A program made the translations under genes and the position numbers. From NCBI RefSeq assembly GCF_016902345.1, contig NZ_JACJLR010000015.1, positions 1 to 64,000 on the forward strand: DNA of 64,000 bases. Reading direction: 5' to 3'. This DNA is from Mediterraneibacter glycyrrhizinilyticus (lineage in GTDB: Bacteria; Bacillota; Clostridia; Lachnospirales; Lachnospiraceae). Below the pieces are notes generated by a model that made no database searches, was not told the DNA's origin, and saw only the letters and a list, made by a program, of their open reading frames with translations. Shown in pieces: positions 35,778 through 45,169 of the stretch (position 1 is the stretch's first letter; the number at the start of each line of letters is the position of its first letter).

Positions 35778-37472
35778 CTATTCTGTTTCAGAGATCTCTT
35801 CAGGGAGAAGATGGAACTTCCGGCAGTATCTGAGAATCCTCACTCCCATAGGCAGGTCCTTGATATCCTGCTCAGATAAGGTGCCGATCCGCAGCACTAC
35901 GACCACATAGACTGCGACTGCAGCCAGGATCGAGATCGTCGTTGCAATAAATCTTCCGCCGATAACAAGATCAAGGACAAGGTGTACCGCATAGGTCACA
36001 ACGCCCATAATTGCCGCTGCGATAAAGGGTTTGACAAATGTTCTCACGATGTCGATGCGGTATCCGCAGACTTTGCGGATCTTCAACTGGTTCAGAATGC
36101 ACATGCACAGCGCGAACACGATATTTCCACCCACCAGCGCATAGACATTCATCCGGAATACGATCATCATGATACAGAACGCAGCCAGATGCACTCCAAG
36201 CGCGATCCCCGCATTCTTCGCCGGCGCCGTCATATGGTTCAGCCCGTGAAGGACGGAGTTGGACACAGATGACAGGCTGTAAAGAACTACCACGACCGCA
36301 CCGGACATGAGCAGGTATGCCGGCGTGGCGCTCGCGTCATTATAAAGGAGCACCATCAGCGGCGAGGCGAGGACAAAGTATCCCACACAGCTCGGGATCG
36401 CGATCACCATGGTCAGCCGGAATGTCTGATTGATCTTATTATGTACCTGCTTTCTTGTCCCGTTTGCCACCACTGCCGTGAGGCTTGGCACCACAGAGGC
36501 GCCGAGGGCATTGGCGATCGCCATGGGGACATTGATCAGCGTATCATATTTTCCTGTATAGATGCCCTGGAGGGCCATGTACTCTGCTTCTTCAAATCCC
36601 TGTGCGCTCATCACATGGTTGAAGATCGTAAGGTCGATGATCTGGTTGATATTATAGACCGCGGTGCTGAATATGACAGGGACTGCCGTAAATATCAGAG
36701 CTTTTAAGATTGCGGAGTAACTTTCCTGATGTTTTGAGTGGTCCCGTTTCAGCTGTTTTTTGATCAGCCCTTTATAGAGCCAGAGTACGAACAGCAGGAA
36801 CAGAAGCCCGGCAAGCGCGCCAAGCACAGTCCCGAGAGTACTTCCCGCTGCGCCGTAAGCCGGTCCCAGCAGTTCCTCTCCTGTTTCCTGTCCCGTCTGC
36901 GTCCCCACGCCGATCAGGATACTCGCGCCTACGATACTTACCACAGCGTTGATGATCTGTTCCAGGATCTGGGAGATCGCTGTGGGCACCATAGTCCCGA
37001 GTCCCTGAAAATATCCCCGGATGACCGCCATGACCGCCACGATCAGGAGCCCCGGTGCCAGCACCCGGAGAGCGTATACACTTAAAGGTGAACGCATCGC
37101 ATAAGTTGAGATCGCTCCGGCTCCGAAAAAGATCGCAAGGGAGATCACCAGACCTACTGCGACCGCAAACACAAGGGAACATACGAACACGCGGAACGCG
37201 TTTCTCTTCTGGCGCACCGCCAGCCGGGCGGAGACCAGTTTTGAGACTGCAGTCGGAAGGCTGAACGAGGAGAGCATGAGCGCGATCGCATAAACCTGGT
37301 AGGCATAGCCGTAAAATCCGTTTCCCTCGTCCCCCAGTATATTGGTCAGAGGGATCCGGTAGACCACGCCGATGATCTTGGTCAGGACCGCTGCCGCTGC
37401 AAGGATCGCCCCCTGAACAAGGTAATCGTCTTTTTTGGCACTTCTTTTTTTTGTCTTCGGTGTCTCAGCCAT
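35778..37472 (-). CDS. SpoVB/MurJ-type polysaccharide flippase (MOP superfamily)
   Basis: 564 aa with about fourteen transmembrane segments and the AAVLTKIIGVVYRIPLTNILG start typical of SpoVB/YtgP. Such proteins flip lipid-linked wall precursors, either in vegetative growth (MurJ role) or in cortex synthesis during sporulation (SpoVB). Which applies cannot be told from sequence. It follows ybeY by 30 bases, where other Firmicutes have dgkA, cdd and era. Confidence 0.85.
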   Translation of the reverse strand: MAETPKTKKRSAKKDDYLVQGAILAAAAVLTKIIGVVYRIPLTNILGDEGNGFYGYAYQVYAIALMLSSFSLPTAVSKLVSARLAVRQKRNAFRVFVCSLVFAVAVGLVISLAIFFGAGAISTYAMRSPLSVYALRVLAPGLLIVAVMAVIRGYFQGLGTMVPTAISQILEQIINAVVSIVGASILIGVGTQTGQETGEELLGPAYGAAGSTLGTVLGALAGLLFLLFVLWLYKGLIKKQLKRDHSKHQESYSAILKALIFTAVPVIFSTAVYNINQIIDLTIFNHVMSAQGFEEAEYMALQGIYTGKYDTLINVPMAIANALGASVVPSLTAVVANGTRKQVHNKINQTFRLTMVIAIPSCVGYFVLASPLMVLLYNDASATPAYLLMSGAVVVVLYSLSSVSNSVLHGLNHMTAPAKNAGIALGVHLAAFCIMMIVFRMNVYALVGGNIVFALCMCILNQLKIRKVCGYRIDIVRTFVKPFIAAAIMGVVTYAVHLVLDLVIGGRFIATTISILAAVAVYVVVVLRIGTLSEQDIKDLPMGVRILRYCRKFHLLPEEISETE

Positions 37473-37502
37473 AAATGAAATGTCCTCCTTATCTCCTTCT
37501 CA

Positions 37503-38000
37503 TCAGCGAGGGATCTGTACCTTCTCCATGATCCTGCGCTGCCGCTCCTCCATGATCCTGCGTTCTTCCTCCTCCATATGGTCATATCCGAAAAGATGGA
37601 GCATACTGTGTGCGATGAGAAACGCATATTCTCTCTTAGGAGAATGTCCGTACTGCTCTGCCTGGCTCAGCACCTTATCCTTGGAGATCACGATGTCGCC
37701 CAGTATCAGTTCGCCGGATTCAGGATCAAAAAGCTCCTCCCGCTCCTCGTCGATCCCGGAAAGATCTCCCGGCGTCTCATATTCCAGCATGGGGAAAGAC
37801 AGCACATCCGTCGCCCGGTCGATCTGCCGGAATTCCAGGTTCATTTTATGGATCTCTTCGTCCGTTGTGAGCAGAAGGCTCACTTCCGCCTCATAGGGAC
37901 ACTCTTCCAGTTCCAGCGCAGCTTCGACGACGGAGCGCGCTGTTTCTTCTACATCAAAAGGAAGGGCACTTCCGCCCTCCTCCTCAATAAACAGGCTCAT
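37503..38000 (-). CDS. ybeY: endoribonuclease YbeY
   Basis: 165 aa metal-dependent RNase for 16S rRNA 3' maturation and ribosome quality control. The zinc motif H3xH5xH is exact: His131, His135, His141 in HSMLHLFGYDH. The start overlaps the phoH stop by four bases. Confidence 0.95.
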   Translation of the reverse strand: MSLFIEEEGGSALPFDVEETARSVVEAALELEECPYEAEVSLLLTTDEEIHKMNLEFRQIDRATDVLSFPMLEYETPGDLSGIDEEREELFDPESGELILGDIVISKDKVLSQAEQYGHSPKREYAFLIAHSMLHLFGYDHMEEEERRIMEERQRRIMEKVQIPR

Positions 38001-38989
38001 GCTTTTCTCCTTCTTCCGCCCTTTGATCCGGCGGATTTCTTCTCATATTCCTCGTATGCTTTGACGATCTTCTGGACAAGCGGATGCCTTACCACATCTT
38101 TGCTCGTCAGAGTACAGATGCTGATCCCTTCCAGCCCTTTGATCACTTTCACCGCCACATCCAGGCCGGAGACAGTGCCGGAGGGGAGGTCTTTCTGGGT
38201 AGAATCCCCTGTGATGACGACTTTGGATCCGAACCCGATACGGGTCAGGAACATCTTCATCTGCGCCGGCGTCGTGTTCTGAGCCTCATCCAGTATGATG
38301 AAAGCGTTGTCAAGAGTCCTTCCTCTCATATAGGCAAGGGGCGCCACCTCGATCAGCCCTTTCTCGGAATTCCGAAGGAATCCCTCAGCCCCCATGATCT
38401 CATAGAGCGCATCATACAGCGGTCTCAGGTAAGGATCTATCTTACTCTGCAGGTCTCCCGGAAGGAAGCCCAGCTTTTCCCCTGCTTCTATAGCGGGTCT
38501 TGTCAGGATGATCCGGTTTACTTCATTGCGCTTGAACGCCGTGATTGCCATCGCCATGGCAAGATAAGTCTTTCCTGTCCCGGCAGGCCCAAGCCCGAAC
38601 GTGATCATGTCATCTCTTATCGCATCCACATATCTCTTCTGTCCCAGGGTCTTCGGTTTGATCGGTTTTCCCTGGAGCGTATGGCAGATCAGGTCCTTAT
38701 CGATCGCAACGATCCCCTCCTCCTGGTCTTCAAAGACGAGAGAGATCGCGTAGTCCACATTCTGCTCGGTTATGGTGTTCCCTCTTTTTGAGAGTTCGAC
38801 AAGCTGGGTGAGGACACGCAGCACTTTCTGCGCGGCAGTATTTTCCCCCACGATCTTCGTCTTCCCGTCCCGTGCGATCAAAGTGACATGAAATGTCCTC
38901 TCAAGCTTTTTCGCATATGCATCGAACTGTCCGAACACATTCGCCTCGTGTTCGGCAGGTATATCAATCATCAGTTCCGCCAGACTCAT
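37997..38989 (-). CDS. phoH: PhoH family ATPase
   Basis: 330 aa from the ATG at 38989; a TTG at 39010 is upstream. Walker A GPAGTGKT at about 134-141 and Walker B FIILDEAQNTTP. Cytoplasmic P-loop ATPase of helicase-like fold, functionally tied to YbeY and RNA metabolism by constant gene neighbourhood. It begins inside the 3' end of yqfD (26-base overlap). Confidence 0.93.
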   Translation of the reverse strand: MSLAELMIDIPAEHEANVFGQFDAYAKKLERTFHVTLIARDGKTKIVGENTAAQKVLRVLTQLVELSKRGNTITEQNVDYAISLVFEDQEEGIVAIDKDLICHTLQGKPIKPKTLGQKRYVDAIRDDMITFGLGPAGTGKTYLAMAMAITAFKRNEVNRIILTRPAIEAGEKLGFLPGDLQSKIDPYLRPLYDALYEIMGAEGFLRNSEKGLIEVAPLAYMRGRTLDNAFIILDEAQNTTPAQMKMFLTRIGFGSKVVITGDSTQKDLPSGTVSGLDVAVKVIKGLEGISICTLTSKDVVRHPLVQKIVKAYEEYEKKSAGSKGGRRRKA

Positions 38990-40214
38990 CCTGTTCTTCG
39001 TTCCTTTCAATCGTTAATATTTCCGTATCTGTTTCCCGGGTTATCCGCTGATTCAGATAAAGAGTCCCGGAAGCATCCGCAGAATCCGCATCTATGTGTA
39101 TTTTAACATCATTTCCCCGGATTTGGATACCTTTTTCTTCCAGCCCCGCGCAATATCGCCCGAATCTGCCGCTCAGCTCCTGCCGGAGTTCTTCCTCTGT
39201 GTAGCTTTTTTTCACAAACGAATAAGATCCTGCAGACTCATATCCAAAAGAGAAAGGAAGGTAAAAGTTCTCTCCAAGCTTCAGCTGCCTTTCCCATGTG
39301 GTGAGGTCGGAATGTTCATACGGATTCTTTACCGTCCCCGCTGAGATCTTCCAGTCAGAGATCTTTACATAAAAACGGTATCTTCTCTTTCCGTCATAGA
39401 TCTTTGCCTGATAGGTCAGAGGCATGGTATCGGAATATGCCATTTCCGTATCTGCATAGATGTCGGCGTCCGAATGCTGATACTGATATCCCACGGTCTC
39501 CCCGCTGTCATCCAGCACTTCGATCCTTCCCGATACGAGCAGATCGCCCGCTTTGACTTCATCCCCCACATGCACCTGGGGCACCCCTGAACGGGTGATG
39601 ATCTTTGTGATCACGCCGTCGCTCTCAGCGACCAGGTCCGCCGGGGAATCATCCTCTGCAGTCTCCTCCGTGAAGGTATCCTCGTTCTCTTTGACCTGAA
39701 CCTTCAGGCGGCTCCCATCTATGGATGCGGAAACCCATACTATATCATTATATTCCTTTCTTATCGCTTTTACAATACCGGAACAGTCAACCCGGCTTTT
39801 GCGCATGAACGGCGCCACTCCATTTTCAGCAAGAAATTCTGTCAGCGTCTCGTCAGTCCACTTTTCATTTCCCTCAAAATGAATATCCCATATGAACAGA
39901 GAATATGTTTTCAGCAGGATGATGCACAGCAGGATCCCCGCAAAGAGCAGTTTCCTGTTCCGATAACGTTCCAGAAAAAACGGGAATCCGCACCGTTCGA
40001 CGATCACTGCCCGGGTGCGCGTTTTTCTCGCAAGAGGACGGATCTTTCGGAATCCGGAGAGAGTCATGCACATTTCATATGCATTTCCGGCAGGGACAAG
40101 TCCCCACAGAACGATATGGTGAAAACAGCAGAGGTTCAGGAAACGTTCCGGAGAATACCCCTCGACCCGGATCCGGACATAGCCCCTGAGCCAGCGCAGC
40201 AGGGATCTGATCAA
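38964..40214 (-). CDS. yqfD: sporulation protein YqfD
   Basis: 416 aa. A basic N-terminal domain (1-85), one transmembrane segment (about 90-107), and a large extracytoplasmic domain with beta strands (about 110-400). The family is conserved among spore formers and belongs to the mother-cell sigma-E regulon in Bacillus. It follows yqfC with a four-base overlap. Molecular role unknown. Confidence 0.9.
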   Translation of the reverse strand: MIRSLLRWLRGYVRIRVEGYSPERFLNLCCFHHIVLWGLVPAGNAYEMCMTLSGFRKIRPLARKTRTRAVIVERCGFPFFLERYRNRKLLFAGILLCIILLKTYSLFIWDIHFEGNEKWTDETLTEFLAENGVAPFMRKSRVDCSGIVKAIRKEYNDIVWVSASIDGSRLKVQVKENEDTFTEETAEDDSPADLVAESDGVITKIITRSGVPQVHVGDEVKAGDLLVSGRIEVLDDSGETVGYQYQHSDADIYADTEMAYSDTMPLTYQAKIYDGKRRYRFYVKISDWKISAGTVKNPYEHSDLTTWERQLKLGENFYLPFSFGYESAGSYSFVKKSYTEEELRQELSGRFGRYCAGLEEKGIQIRGNDVKIHIDADSADASGTLYLNQRITRETDTEILTIERNEEQDESGGTDD

Positions 40215-40513
40215 GACGTTTCCCTCCCCTCACCGAATTCAAGAGAGACCACGCTGCCGGTGACCTTCATCTCATCATTTGTGTAATATTCGATCTGAAG
40301 GCGCTTCCCGTTCAGTTTGACCTGACCGCTTTTTGTCTGTACCCGGATCAGGGTATCTGTATATTCTATAATGCCTCGGTAATTCTCGATGCATACCTCA
40401 TTCCTTCCAAGTATCGTGATGACAGACGCGCCAAGCACGACATCTTTCGGCATACTTGCAGCCGAGGCGAGCCGTTCCCGGATATGATCTTTTTCCATAA
40501 AAATGCCACACAT
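40211..40513 (-). CDS. yqfC: YabP/YqfC family sporulation protein
   Basis: 100 aa. The central IEYTDTLIRVQTKSGQVKLNG-like strand region is the YabP domain. The ATG at 40513 follows AAAGGG; an ATG at 40498 is possible. A sigma-E-like promoter lies directly upstream. Sporulation genes yqfC and yqfD ahead of phoH and ybeY is the standard Firmicute order. Confidence 0.88.
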   Translation of the reverse strand: MCGIFMEKDHIRERLASAASMPKDVVLGASVITILGRNEVCIENYRGIIEYTDTLIRVQTKSGQVKLNGKRLQIEYYTNDEMKVTGSVVSLEFGEGRETS

Positions 40514-40528
40514 ACGCCCTTTATAAAC

Positions 40529-40558
40529 AGTATATGTGCGGCACTTTCTGTCCTATTC
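40529..40558 (-). promoter_or_regulatory. sigma-E-like (mother cell) promoter of yqfC-yqfD
   Basis: Minus strand GAATAGG (40558-40552), 15 bases, CATATACT (40536-40529). The -10 is one base off the CATACA(A/C)T pattern I recall for sigma-E. The leader before the 40513 start would be only about ten bases. Confidence 0.5.
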
Positions 40559-40582
40559 TTTTGATCTTTCATCCGTTCTCAG

Positions 40583-41884
40583 TCAGATGACCTCTTTGAT
40601 CAGCGGTTCCGGGACCGGCTTTTCTTCTGCAACTGTATATGCCTCCAGAAGACGTTTCTCTGCCTCTTTCACCTTATCCCGGCTGTTGGCATGGATCACT
40701 GCCAGAGGCTCTCCTTTCCGGATGTACTCCCCCTTCTTTCTGAGCAGGACCACACCCACGGCAAGATCGATCTCACTTTCTTTTGTTTCCCTGCCTCCTC
40801 CCAGCAGAAGGCTGGTCCTTCCGATCTCTTCGGTGAGGATATCGCTCACATATCCTTCCCTGTCAGAGAGGACCTCCTCCTGATACTTCGCTGCAGGCAG
40901 ACGCTCCGGATGTTCCGCCTCCTCCGGGTCGCCACCCTGGGCACGGATAAATTCTTTAAATACCCGGAAGGCTTCCCCGTTCTCCAGATTCTCCTTGAGC
41001 ATCTCTCTCGCCCGTTCCGGATCCGGTGCCTTTCCCGCTTTGACAGCCATCAGCGATCCAAGGGTGAGGACCAGTTCCTCCAGATCCTTTGGTCCTCTTC
41101 CCCGGAGTGTCTCGACCGACTCCTTCACTTCCAGCGCATTCCCCACGGCATTTCCAAGAGGCTGGTCCATATCGGAGATCACGGCGGAAACATCTTTCCC
41201 CGCCAGTCTTCCGATACTGACCATCTCCTCTGCCAGGGCTTTCGCATCACGGAACGATTTCATAAATGCTCCGTCCCCGGTCTTCACATCAAGGACGATC
41301 CCGTCGGCTCCGGATGCCAGTTTTTTGCTCATGATACTGGACGCGATCAGGGACATCTGGTCCACCGTCCCCGTCACATCTCTCAGGGCGTAGAGCTTTT
41401 TATCCGCCGGGGCAAGGTTCGCAGTCTGACCCGCTATGGCAATATGGATAGTGTTGACATTTCGGATGAACTCTTCCGGCGTCAGGTCAGTCCGAAACCC
41501 GGTAAAACTCTCCAGCTTGTCGATCGTGCCGCCGGTATGCCCCAGTCCCCTGCCGGACATCTTTGCCACAGGGACTCCAAGCGATGCGACCAGAGGAGCC
41601 AGAACGAGGGAAGTCTTGTCCCCCACGCCTCCGGTGCTGTGTTTATCCACTTTGATCCCGTGTATCCCGGACAGGTCAAGCACATCTCCGCTGTGCGCCA
41701 TGGCAAGGGTAAGTTCCTTCGTCTCCTCGTCTGTCATGCCCACAAAACAGATCGCCATCATCATGGCGGACATCTGGTAATCCGGGATATTTCCGGCAGT
41801 ATATTCCCGGATCATCCAGTGTATCTCCTCCGAAACCAGTTCACCGCCCCGTTTCTTCTTTACGATCAGGTCATACATGTTCAT
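40583..41884 (-). CDS. pdp: pyrimidine-nucleoside phosphorylase
   Basis: 433 aa. Phosphorolysis of uridine, deoxyuridine and thymidine to base and (deoxy)ribose 1-phosphate. The signature KVDKHSTGGVGDK spans 79-91 and a three-domain layout of family length is seen, with the C-terminal domain ending in KEAEKRLLEAY. It lies alone in strand order before yqfC; the other deoxyribonucleoside salvage genes are not in the window. Confidence 0.95.
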   Translation of the reverse strand: MNMYDLIVKKKRGGELVSEEIHWMIREYTAGNIPDYQMSAMMMAICFVGMTDEETKELTLAMAHSGDVLDLSGIHGIKVDKHSTGGVGDKTSLVLAPLVASLGVPVAKMSGRGLGHTGGTIDKLESFTGFRTDLTPEEFIRNVNTIHIAIAGQTANLAPADKKLYALRDVTGTVDQMSLIASSIMSKKLASGADGIVLDVKTGDGAFMKSFRDAKALAEEMVSIGRLAGKDVSAVISDMDQPLGNAVGNALEVKESVETLRGRGPKDLEELVLTLGSLMAVKAGKAPDPERAREMLKENLENGEAFRVFKEFIRAQGGDPEEAEHPERLPAAKYQEEVLSDREGYVSDILTEEIGRTSLLLGGGRETKESEIDLAVGVVLLRKKGEYIRKGEPLAVIHANSRDKVKEAEKRLLEAYTVAEEKPVPEPLIKEVI

Positions 41885-41931
41885 GGATCACCATTCTCCT
41901 TTCCCTTCGGATCTGACGGTCCGCCGCTGTA

Positions 41932-42228
41932 CTAATAGTCCAGGCAGGCGCGCTCTGTCACGTAAGGTCTTACGTAGGTGTCCGCCACTGCAACATGCGC
42001 CGGATGCTCCGCGTAGACAGCGATATCCTCCGCCTTTTCAAGAGTGGTCACCAGCGCCACGTCATGGGTGCTGGATGAGAGCGGCTCCTCTACAAATTCC
42101 ACGGTGAGGAGCCCCGGGACTTTACCCACAAGCCCTTCCAGATTTTCCTTCATCGCCTTTTTCAGATCCGGCTTTCTTTCCTCCCCGATCTCGGGTTTAA
42201 ATTTCCACATTACGATATGATGTACCAT
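41932..42228 (-). CDS. Dabb family stress-responsive alpha/beta barrel protein
   Basis: 98 aa, one Dabb domain: MVHHIVMWKFKP start, GLLTVEFVEEPLSSSTHDVALV and the AVYAEHPAHVAVADTYVRP end. These form ferredoxin-like dimers; the substrate is unknown. It may be co-transcribed with pdp 47 bases downstream. Confidence 0.88.
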   Translation of the reverse strand: MVHHIVMWKFKPEIGEERKPDLKKAMKENLEGLVGKVPGLLTVEFVEEPLSSSTHDVALVTTLEKAEDIAVYAEHPAHVAVADTYVRPYVTERACLDY

Positions 42229-42288
42229 GTCCTTGTTTCTCCTTTCGCTTTTTCTTCTCTTTTATCGCCACAGTTCACTGCAGCCTTT

Positions 42289-43158
42289 TTATCCTCTGAA
42301 ATTTTTGCCGTAACAGTAATAGACAAAATAGATCTCTGAGATATACAGGATGACCGTGATGGCAAGCATCAGTGCTCCTTCCCAGCTTTTAAGAAGTTCC
42401 CGGAATAACCACAGGTTCGCGGTGAAAAAGATCAGCACCGGTATCCCTATATAGGACAGCGCACGGTATCTGCGATACTTTTTCTCCGACATCCCTTCGG
42501 GGATATAATCTTCCGGGTGGACCATCTCACAGTGTACCGTGATCCCGTACCGTCCCGAAGTACGGTAAGCCCAGTATTCGATGCCGTCCATCATGAAACG
42601 GGGCGACATACCTTCTTTGGTGATCACGATATTGAGATTTTCCTGATCCGCAAATTTCAGCAGTTCCTCTGTAAACTCCCTCGGATTCCTGCAGGGAGCG
42701 TCCGGCATAAAAGAGAATTCCCTTTTCATTTCTGATTTTACCACAGCAGCGTAATCCTCTGCAATCTTTGCGAATACCGATCCTTCTCTTTCCTTCTCCC
42801 TGATCCTCTCCAGGCAGCTGTCAACGTCCAGTTCCGCGAGCTGAGACTCCTGTATTGTCCCGCAGAATTCCAAAGCGGCATCCAGCTTTTCCTTCTCGGA
42901 TTCAAGGCGGCTGATCTGTGCCGTTATCGCTTCGTCCAGTGTGACGCTCCCCTCCAGAAGCCGTTTGATATCTGCCAGAGGCATGTCAAGCTTCCGAAAG
43001 AGCAGGATCATCTTCAGCCTGTCAATATCCTCGTCCGAGTATTCCCGATAAGAGTTCTTTTTGTTGCGCTCCGGAGCCAAAAGCCCCTTTCTTTCATAAT
43101 ACCGGATGTTCTGTTCTGTGATCCCGGTGATCAGAGAAACTTCTTTTACTGACTTCAT
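42289..43158 (-). CDS. MerR family transcriptional regulator with membrane C-terminus
   Basis: 289 aa. An N-terminal MerR winged helix (about 3-70, EQNIRYYERKGLLAPE), a dimerising coiled coil (about 75-125), a soluble domain (about 150-225) and two transmembrane segments (about 232-250 and 258-278). Such a membrane-attached MerR is unusual and suggests a signal from the membrane. Its own promoter has the 19-base spacer typical of MerR targets, so it is probably autoregulated. Confidence 0.8.
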   Translation of the reverse strand: MKSVKEVSLITGITEQNIRYYERKGLLAPERNKKNSYREYSDEDIDRLKMILLFRKLDMPLADIKRLLEGSVTLDEAITAQISRLESEKEKLDAALEFCGTIQESQLAELDVDSCLERIREKEREGSVFAKIAEDYAAVVKSEMKREFSFMPDAPCRNPREFTEELLKFADQENLNIVITKEGMSPRFMMDGIEYWAYRTSGRYGITVHCEMVHPEDYIPEGMSEKKYRRYRALSYIGIPVLIFFTANLWLFRELLKSWEGALMLAITVILYISEIYFVYYCYGKNFRG

Positions 43159-43209
43159 ACAAACACCCCCATCTGAAAAAGTTTATACTAAAAGTTCTTT
43201 CTTACCTTT

Positions 43210-43240
43210 TTTATAAGCCCTCTACCAGGTATAAAGTCAA
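43210..43240 (-). promoter_or_regulatory. MerR-type promoter (19-base spacer) of the merR gene
   Basis: Minus strand TTGACT (43240-43235), 19 bases, TATAAA (43215-43210). A 19-20 base spacer is the hallmark of promoters that MerR proteins twist into an active state. An imperfect CCT...AGG dyad lies in the spacer. Confidence 0.6.
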
Positions 43241-43256
43241 TAAATATCACGCGATT

Positions 43257-43754
43257 TTATTTCTTTTTCCGTTCTTTTCCTGTAAAATGGTCCAGATCGA
43301 TCTGATACACCGCTGTCCGTTCCAGCATCTCCGGCAGGAATCTGATATCTGTTCCGGGAGCCATGTGTTCCATGATCCTGGTCAGCCCATGGACCTTCTC
43401 ATCATCCTTTGTCAGCATCCGTATCGTCCCGTTTCCCATGATGCTCCGATAGGCATAGGAATAACTGCAGGTATAATCTCCTTTGATGACTTCATGCCGG
43501 CAGTCCATCTCCACCGCGACAGAAGAGTTTTGGGCAAATGCATCCGCCTTTCTTCCCTCTTTCGCACCGTGGATATACAGGCTGAGTCTCATCCCGTCAG
43601 CATCCGGGATAAACTCATAGCCGTAATTGACCGGGACGATGAACATTCCTTCTTCATCCACGAACCCAAGCCGGACCACCTCACATTCCTCCAGGATCTC
43701 CTGAAAGATATCCGGATCTGTGATCTCTCTTTTATAAAGACGCATCCCTCTCAT
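43257..43754 (-). CDS. pyridoxamine 5'-phosphate oxidase family protein (Nim-like)
   Basis: 165 aa from the ATG at 43754, seven bases after AAGGAGGT. The CEVVRLGFVDEEGMFIVPVNYGY start and SYAYRSIMGNGTIRML middle match flavin-binding split-barrel proteins of the Nim/PNPOx-like group. Some relatives reduce nitroimidazoles; activity here is not shown. Confidence 0.85.
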   Translation of the reverse strand: MRGMRLYKREITDPDIFQEILEECEVVRLGFVDEEGMFIVPVNYGYEFIPDADGMRLSLYIHGAKEGRKADAFAQNSSVAVEMDCRHEVIKGDYTCSYSYAYRSIMGNGTIRMLTKDDEKVHGLTRIMEHMAPGTDIRFLPEMLERTAVYQIDLDHFTGKERKKK

Positions 43755-43793
43755 TCCATGTACCTCCTTGTCCCGCATTATGTATCAACAGGA

Positions 43794-44432
43794 TCAGCCC
43801 GGACTTAACATATTCAGGATCATCAGGATCACCACCACGGCAAAGATGATCTGTCCTACCCTCTCTGATCCAAGATGGACTTCCTCAAATTCTCTCGGAT
43901 AGTCAAAGATATCCGGATCGCTCCGGTGTTCTTTCCACTGAAACTCCTCCAGATAATGCTTCCACCCGCTCTTGTCCGTATATACGGTCACCCGGTCCGA
44001 ACCGAGATATCGGTGGATCGGGCGGCGGTATCCCTGACTCTGGATCCGGCTGGATATCCCGGTATCGGAATCTGTCATCTCAACCTCCAGATAATAGTAT
44101 CTCCGGTATCTCAGCTGGCGGTGTTTCCCGGTTGAATAATATGGGACATCCTGACGGGTGATCCCGACGATCTTTCCCCGGCAGGAATCTCCGTGAACGA
44201 TCGCATCACTTCTCTGCTTCCGATAAAAAAGAGCCCTCCGGATGCTGGTGACAGCCTGATACGGCATCATAAGTCCCGCTGCAAGAAAAACGAGAAAGAT
44301 AGTCTGAAACCCACTTTGAAATATAAAACTTCCTATCGCACTATACCACAGCACAGAAAAGAGAAGGGTCGTCACTACGCCTCCCATCTCTTCCTCCGCC
44401 GGGCGTATCACTCGTTTCAATATTCTTCCCAC
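43794..44432 (-). CDS. membrane protein of unknown function (DUF3592-like layout)
   Basis: 212 aa, not confidently recognised. Two N-terminal transmembrane segments (about 20-60), a beta-rich central domain (about 85-160, with RYYYLEVEMTD and VTVYTDKSGW) and a C-terminal transmembrane segment (about 193-210). This resembles DUF3592 proteins. It begins 16 bases inside the end of the VanZ-like gene. Confidence 0.55.
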   Translation of the reverse strand: MGRILKRVIRPAEEEMGGVVTTLLFSVLWYSAIGSFIFQSGFQTIFLVFLAAGLMMPYQAVTSIRRALFYRKQRSDAIVHGDSCRGKIVGITRQDVPYYSTGKHRQLRYRRYYYLEVEMTDSDTGISSRIQSQGYRRPIHRYLGSDRVTVYTDKSGWKHYLEEFQWKEHRSDPDIFDYPREFEEVHLGSERVGQIIFAVVVILMILNMLSPG

Positions 44433-45034
44433 CTTCCCCGTTTTCTCCTTCGTGAACGGGCTTCCATCCGTCTGCGCCGCTCCAGTTCAAGCTGGCGTTC
44501 TCTTTCAAGCCTCCGTTCTCTCCGGATACGCCTCCTCTCCATCATCCGCGCGGGAGCCAGCAGCGTCCAGCAGACGACACGGACACAGATGATGCCGGCA
44601 AACACACCGATACTGTCGATCCCCACATCGCGGACCGAAGGACCGCGCCCTTCTACAAAGGACTGGTGATACTCATCTCCGCAGGCAAAGCCCACACAGA
44701 TCAGCCCTGCCACGAGCATGAGCGGAAATCCTCTCAGCCCGTAGACATAGAACGGAAAGGAAACTGTGACCGCAAGGATAAAATACTCTGTCATGTGAGC
44801 TGCCTTTCTCACAGGATATTCGATATCGTAGGCAAGCTGGTCGATCTCCCACTCTTCCAGATCTTTCTGAAGGACTTCATTGCCAATCTCCACGATCTTA
44901 TGGCTCACTTCATAACTCAGATTCCCGGAGTCGACGCCGCTCTGCGCTGAGAAAGAAAAGATGATATACATCATGACAAGCGCCGGAAGGAACGACAGCG
45001 GTTTCATCACAAAGACGATCAAGTCTCTTATCAT
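44417..45034 (-). CDS. VanZ-like family membrane protein
   Basis: 205 aa from the ATG at 45034, nine bases after AAGGGG. Four transmembrane segments with FSFSAQSG near the N-terminus, the KAAHMTEYFILA motif and DEYHQSFVEGRGPSVRDVGID, which are VanZ family signatures. VanZ of enterococci raises teicoplanin resistance; most homologues are uncharacterised. A basic, Arg-rich tail (about 175-205) is unusual. Confidence 0.88.
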   Translation of the reverse strand: MIRDLIVFVMKPLSFLPALVMMYIIFSFSAQSGVDSGNLSYEVSHKIVEIGNEVLQKDLEEWEIDQLAYDIEYPVRKAAHMTEYFILAVTVSFPFYVYGLRGFPLMLVAGLICVGFACGDEYHQSFVEGRGPSVRDVGIDSIGVFAGIICVRVVCWTLLAPARMMERRRIRRERRLERERQLELERRRRMEARSRRRKRGRWEEY

Positions 45035-45169
45035 ATTCATACACCCCTTGTGCAAGAAACATTTTTCAGGTCAAAACCGTACCTTACTGACATACAGCCG
45101 GTACAAAATATGTTTTATCATACTCCCGTCAAACCATAAAATCAAGTCTTCTGTCCTGCCGGAGCCCCC

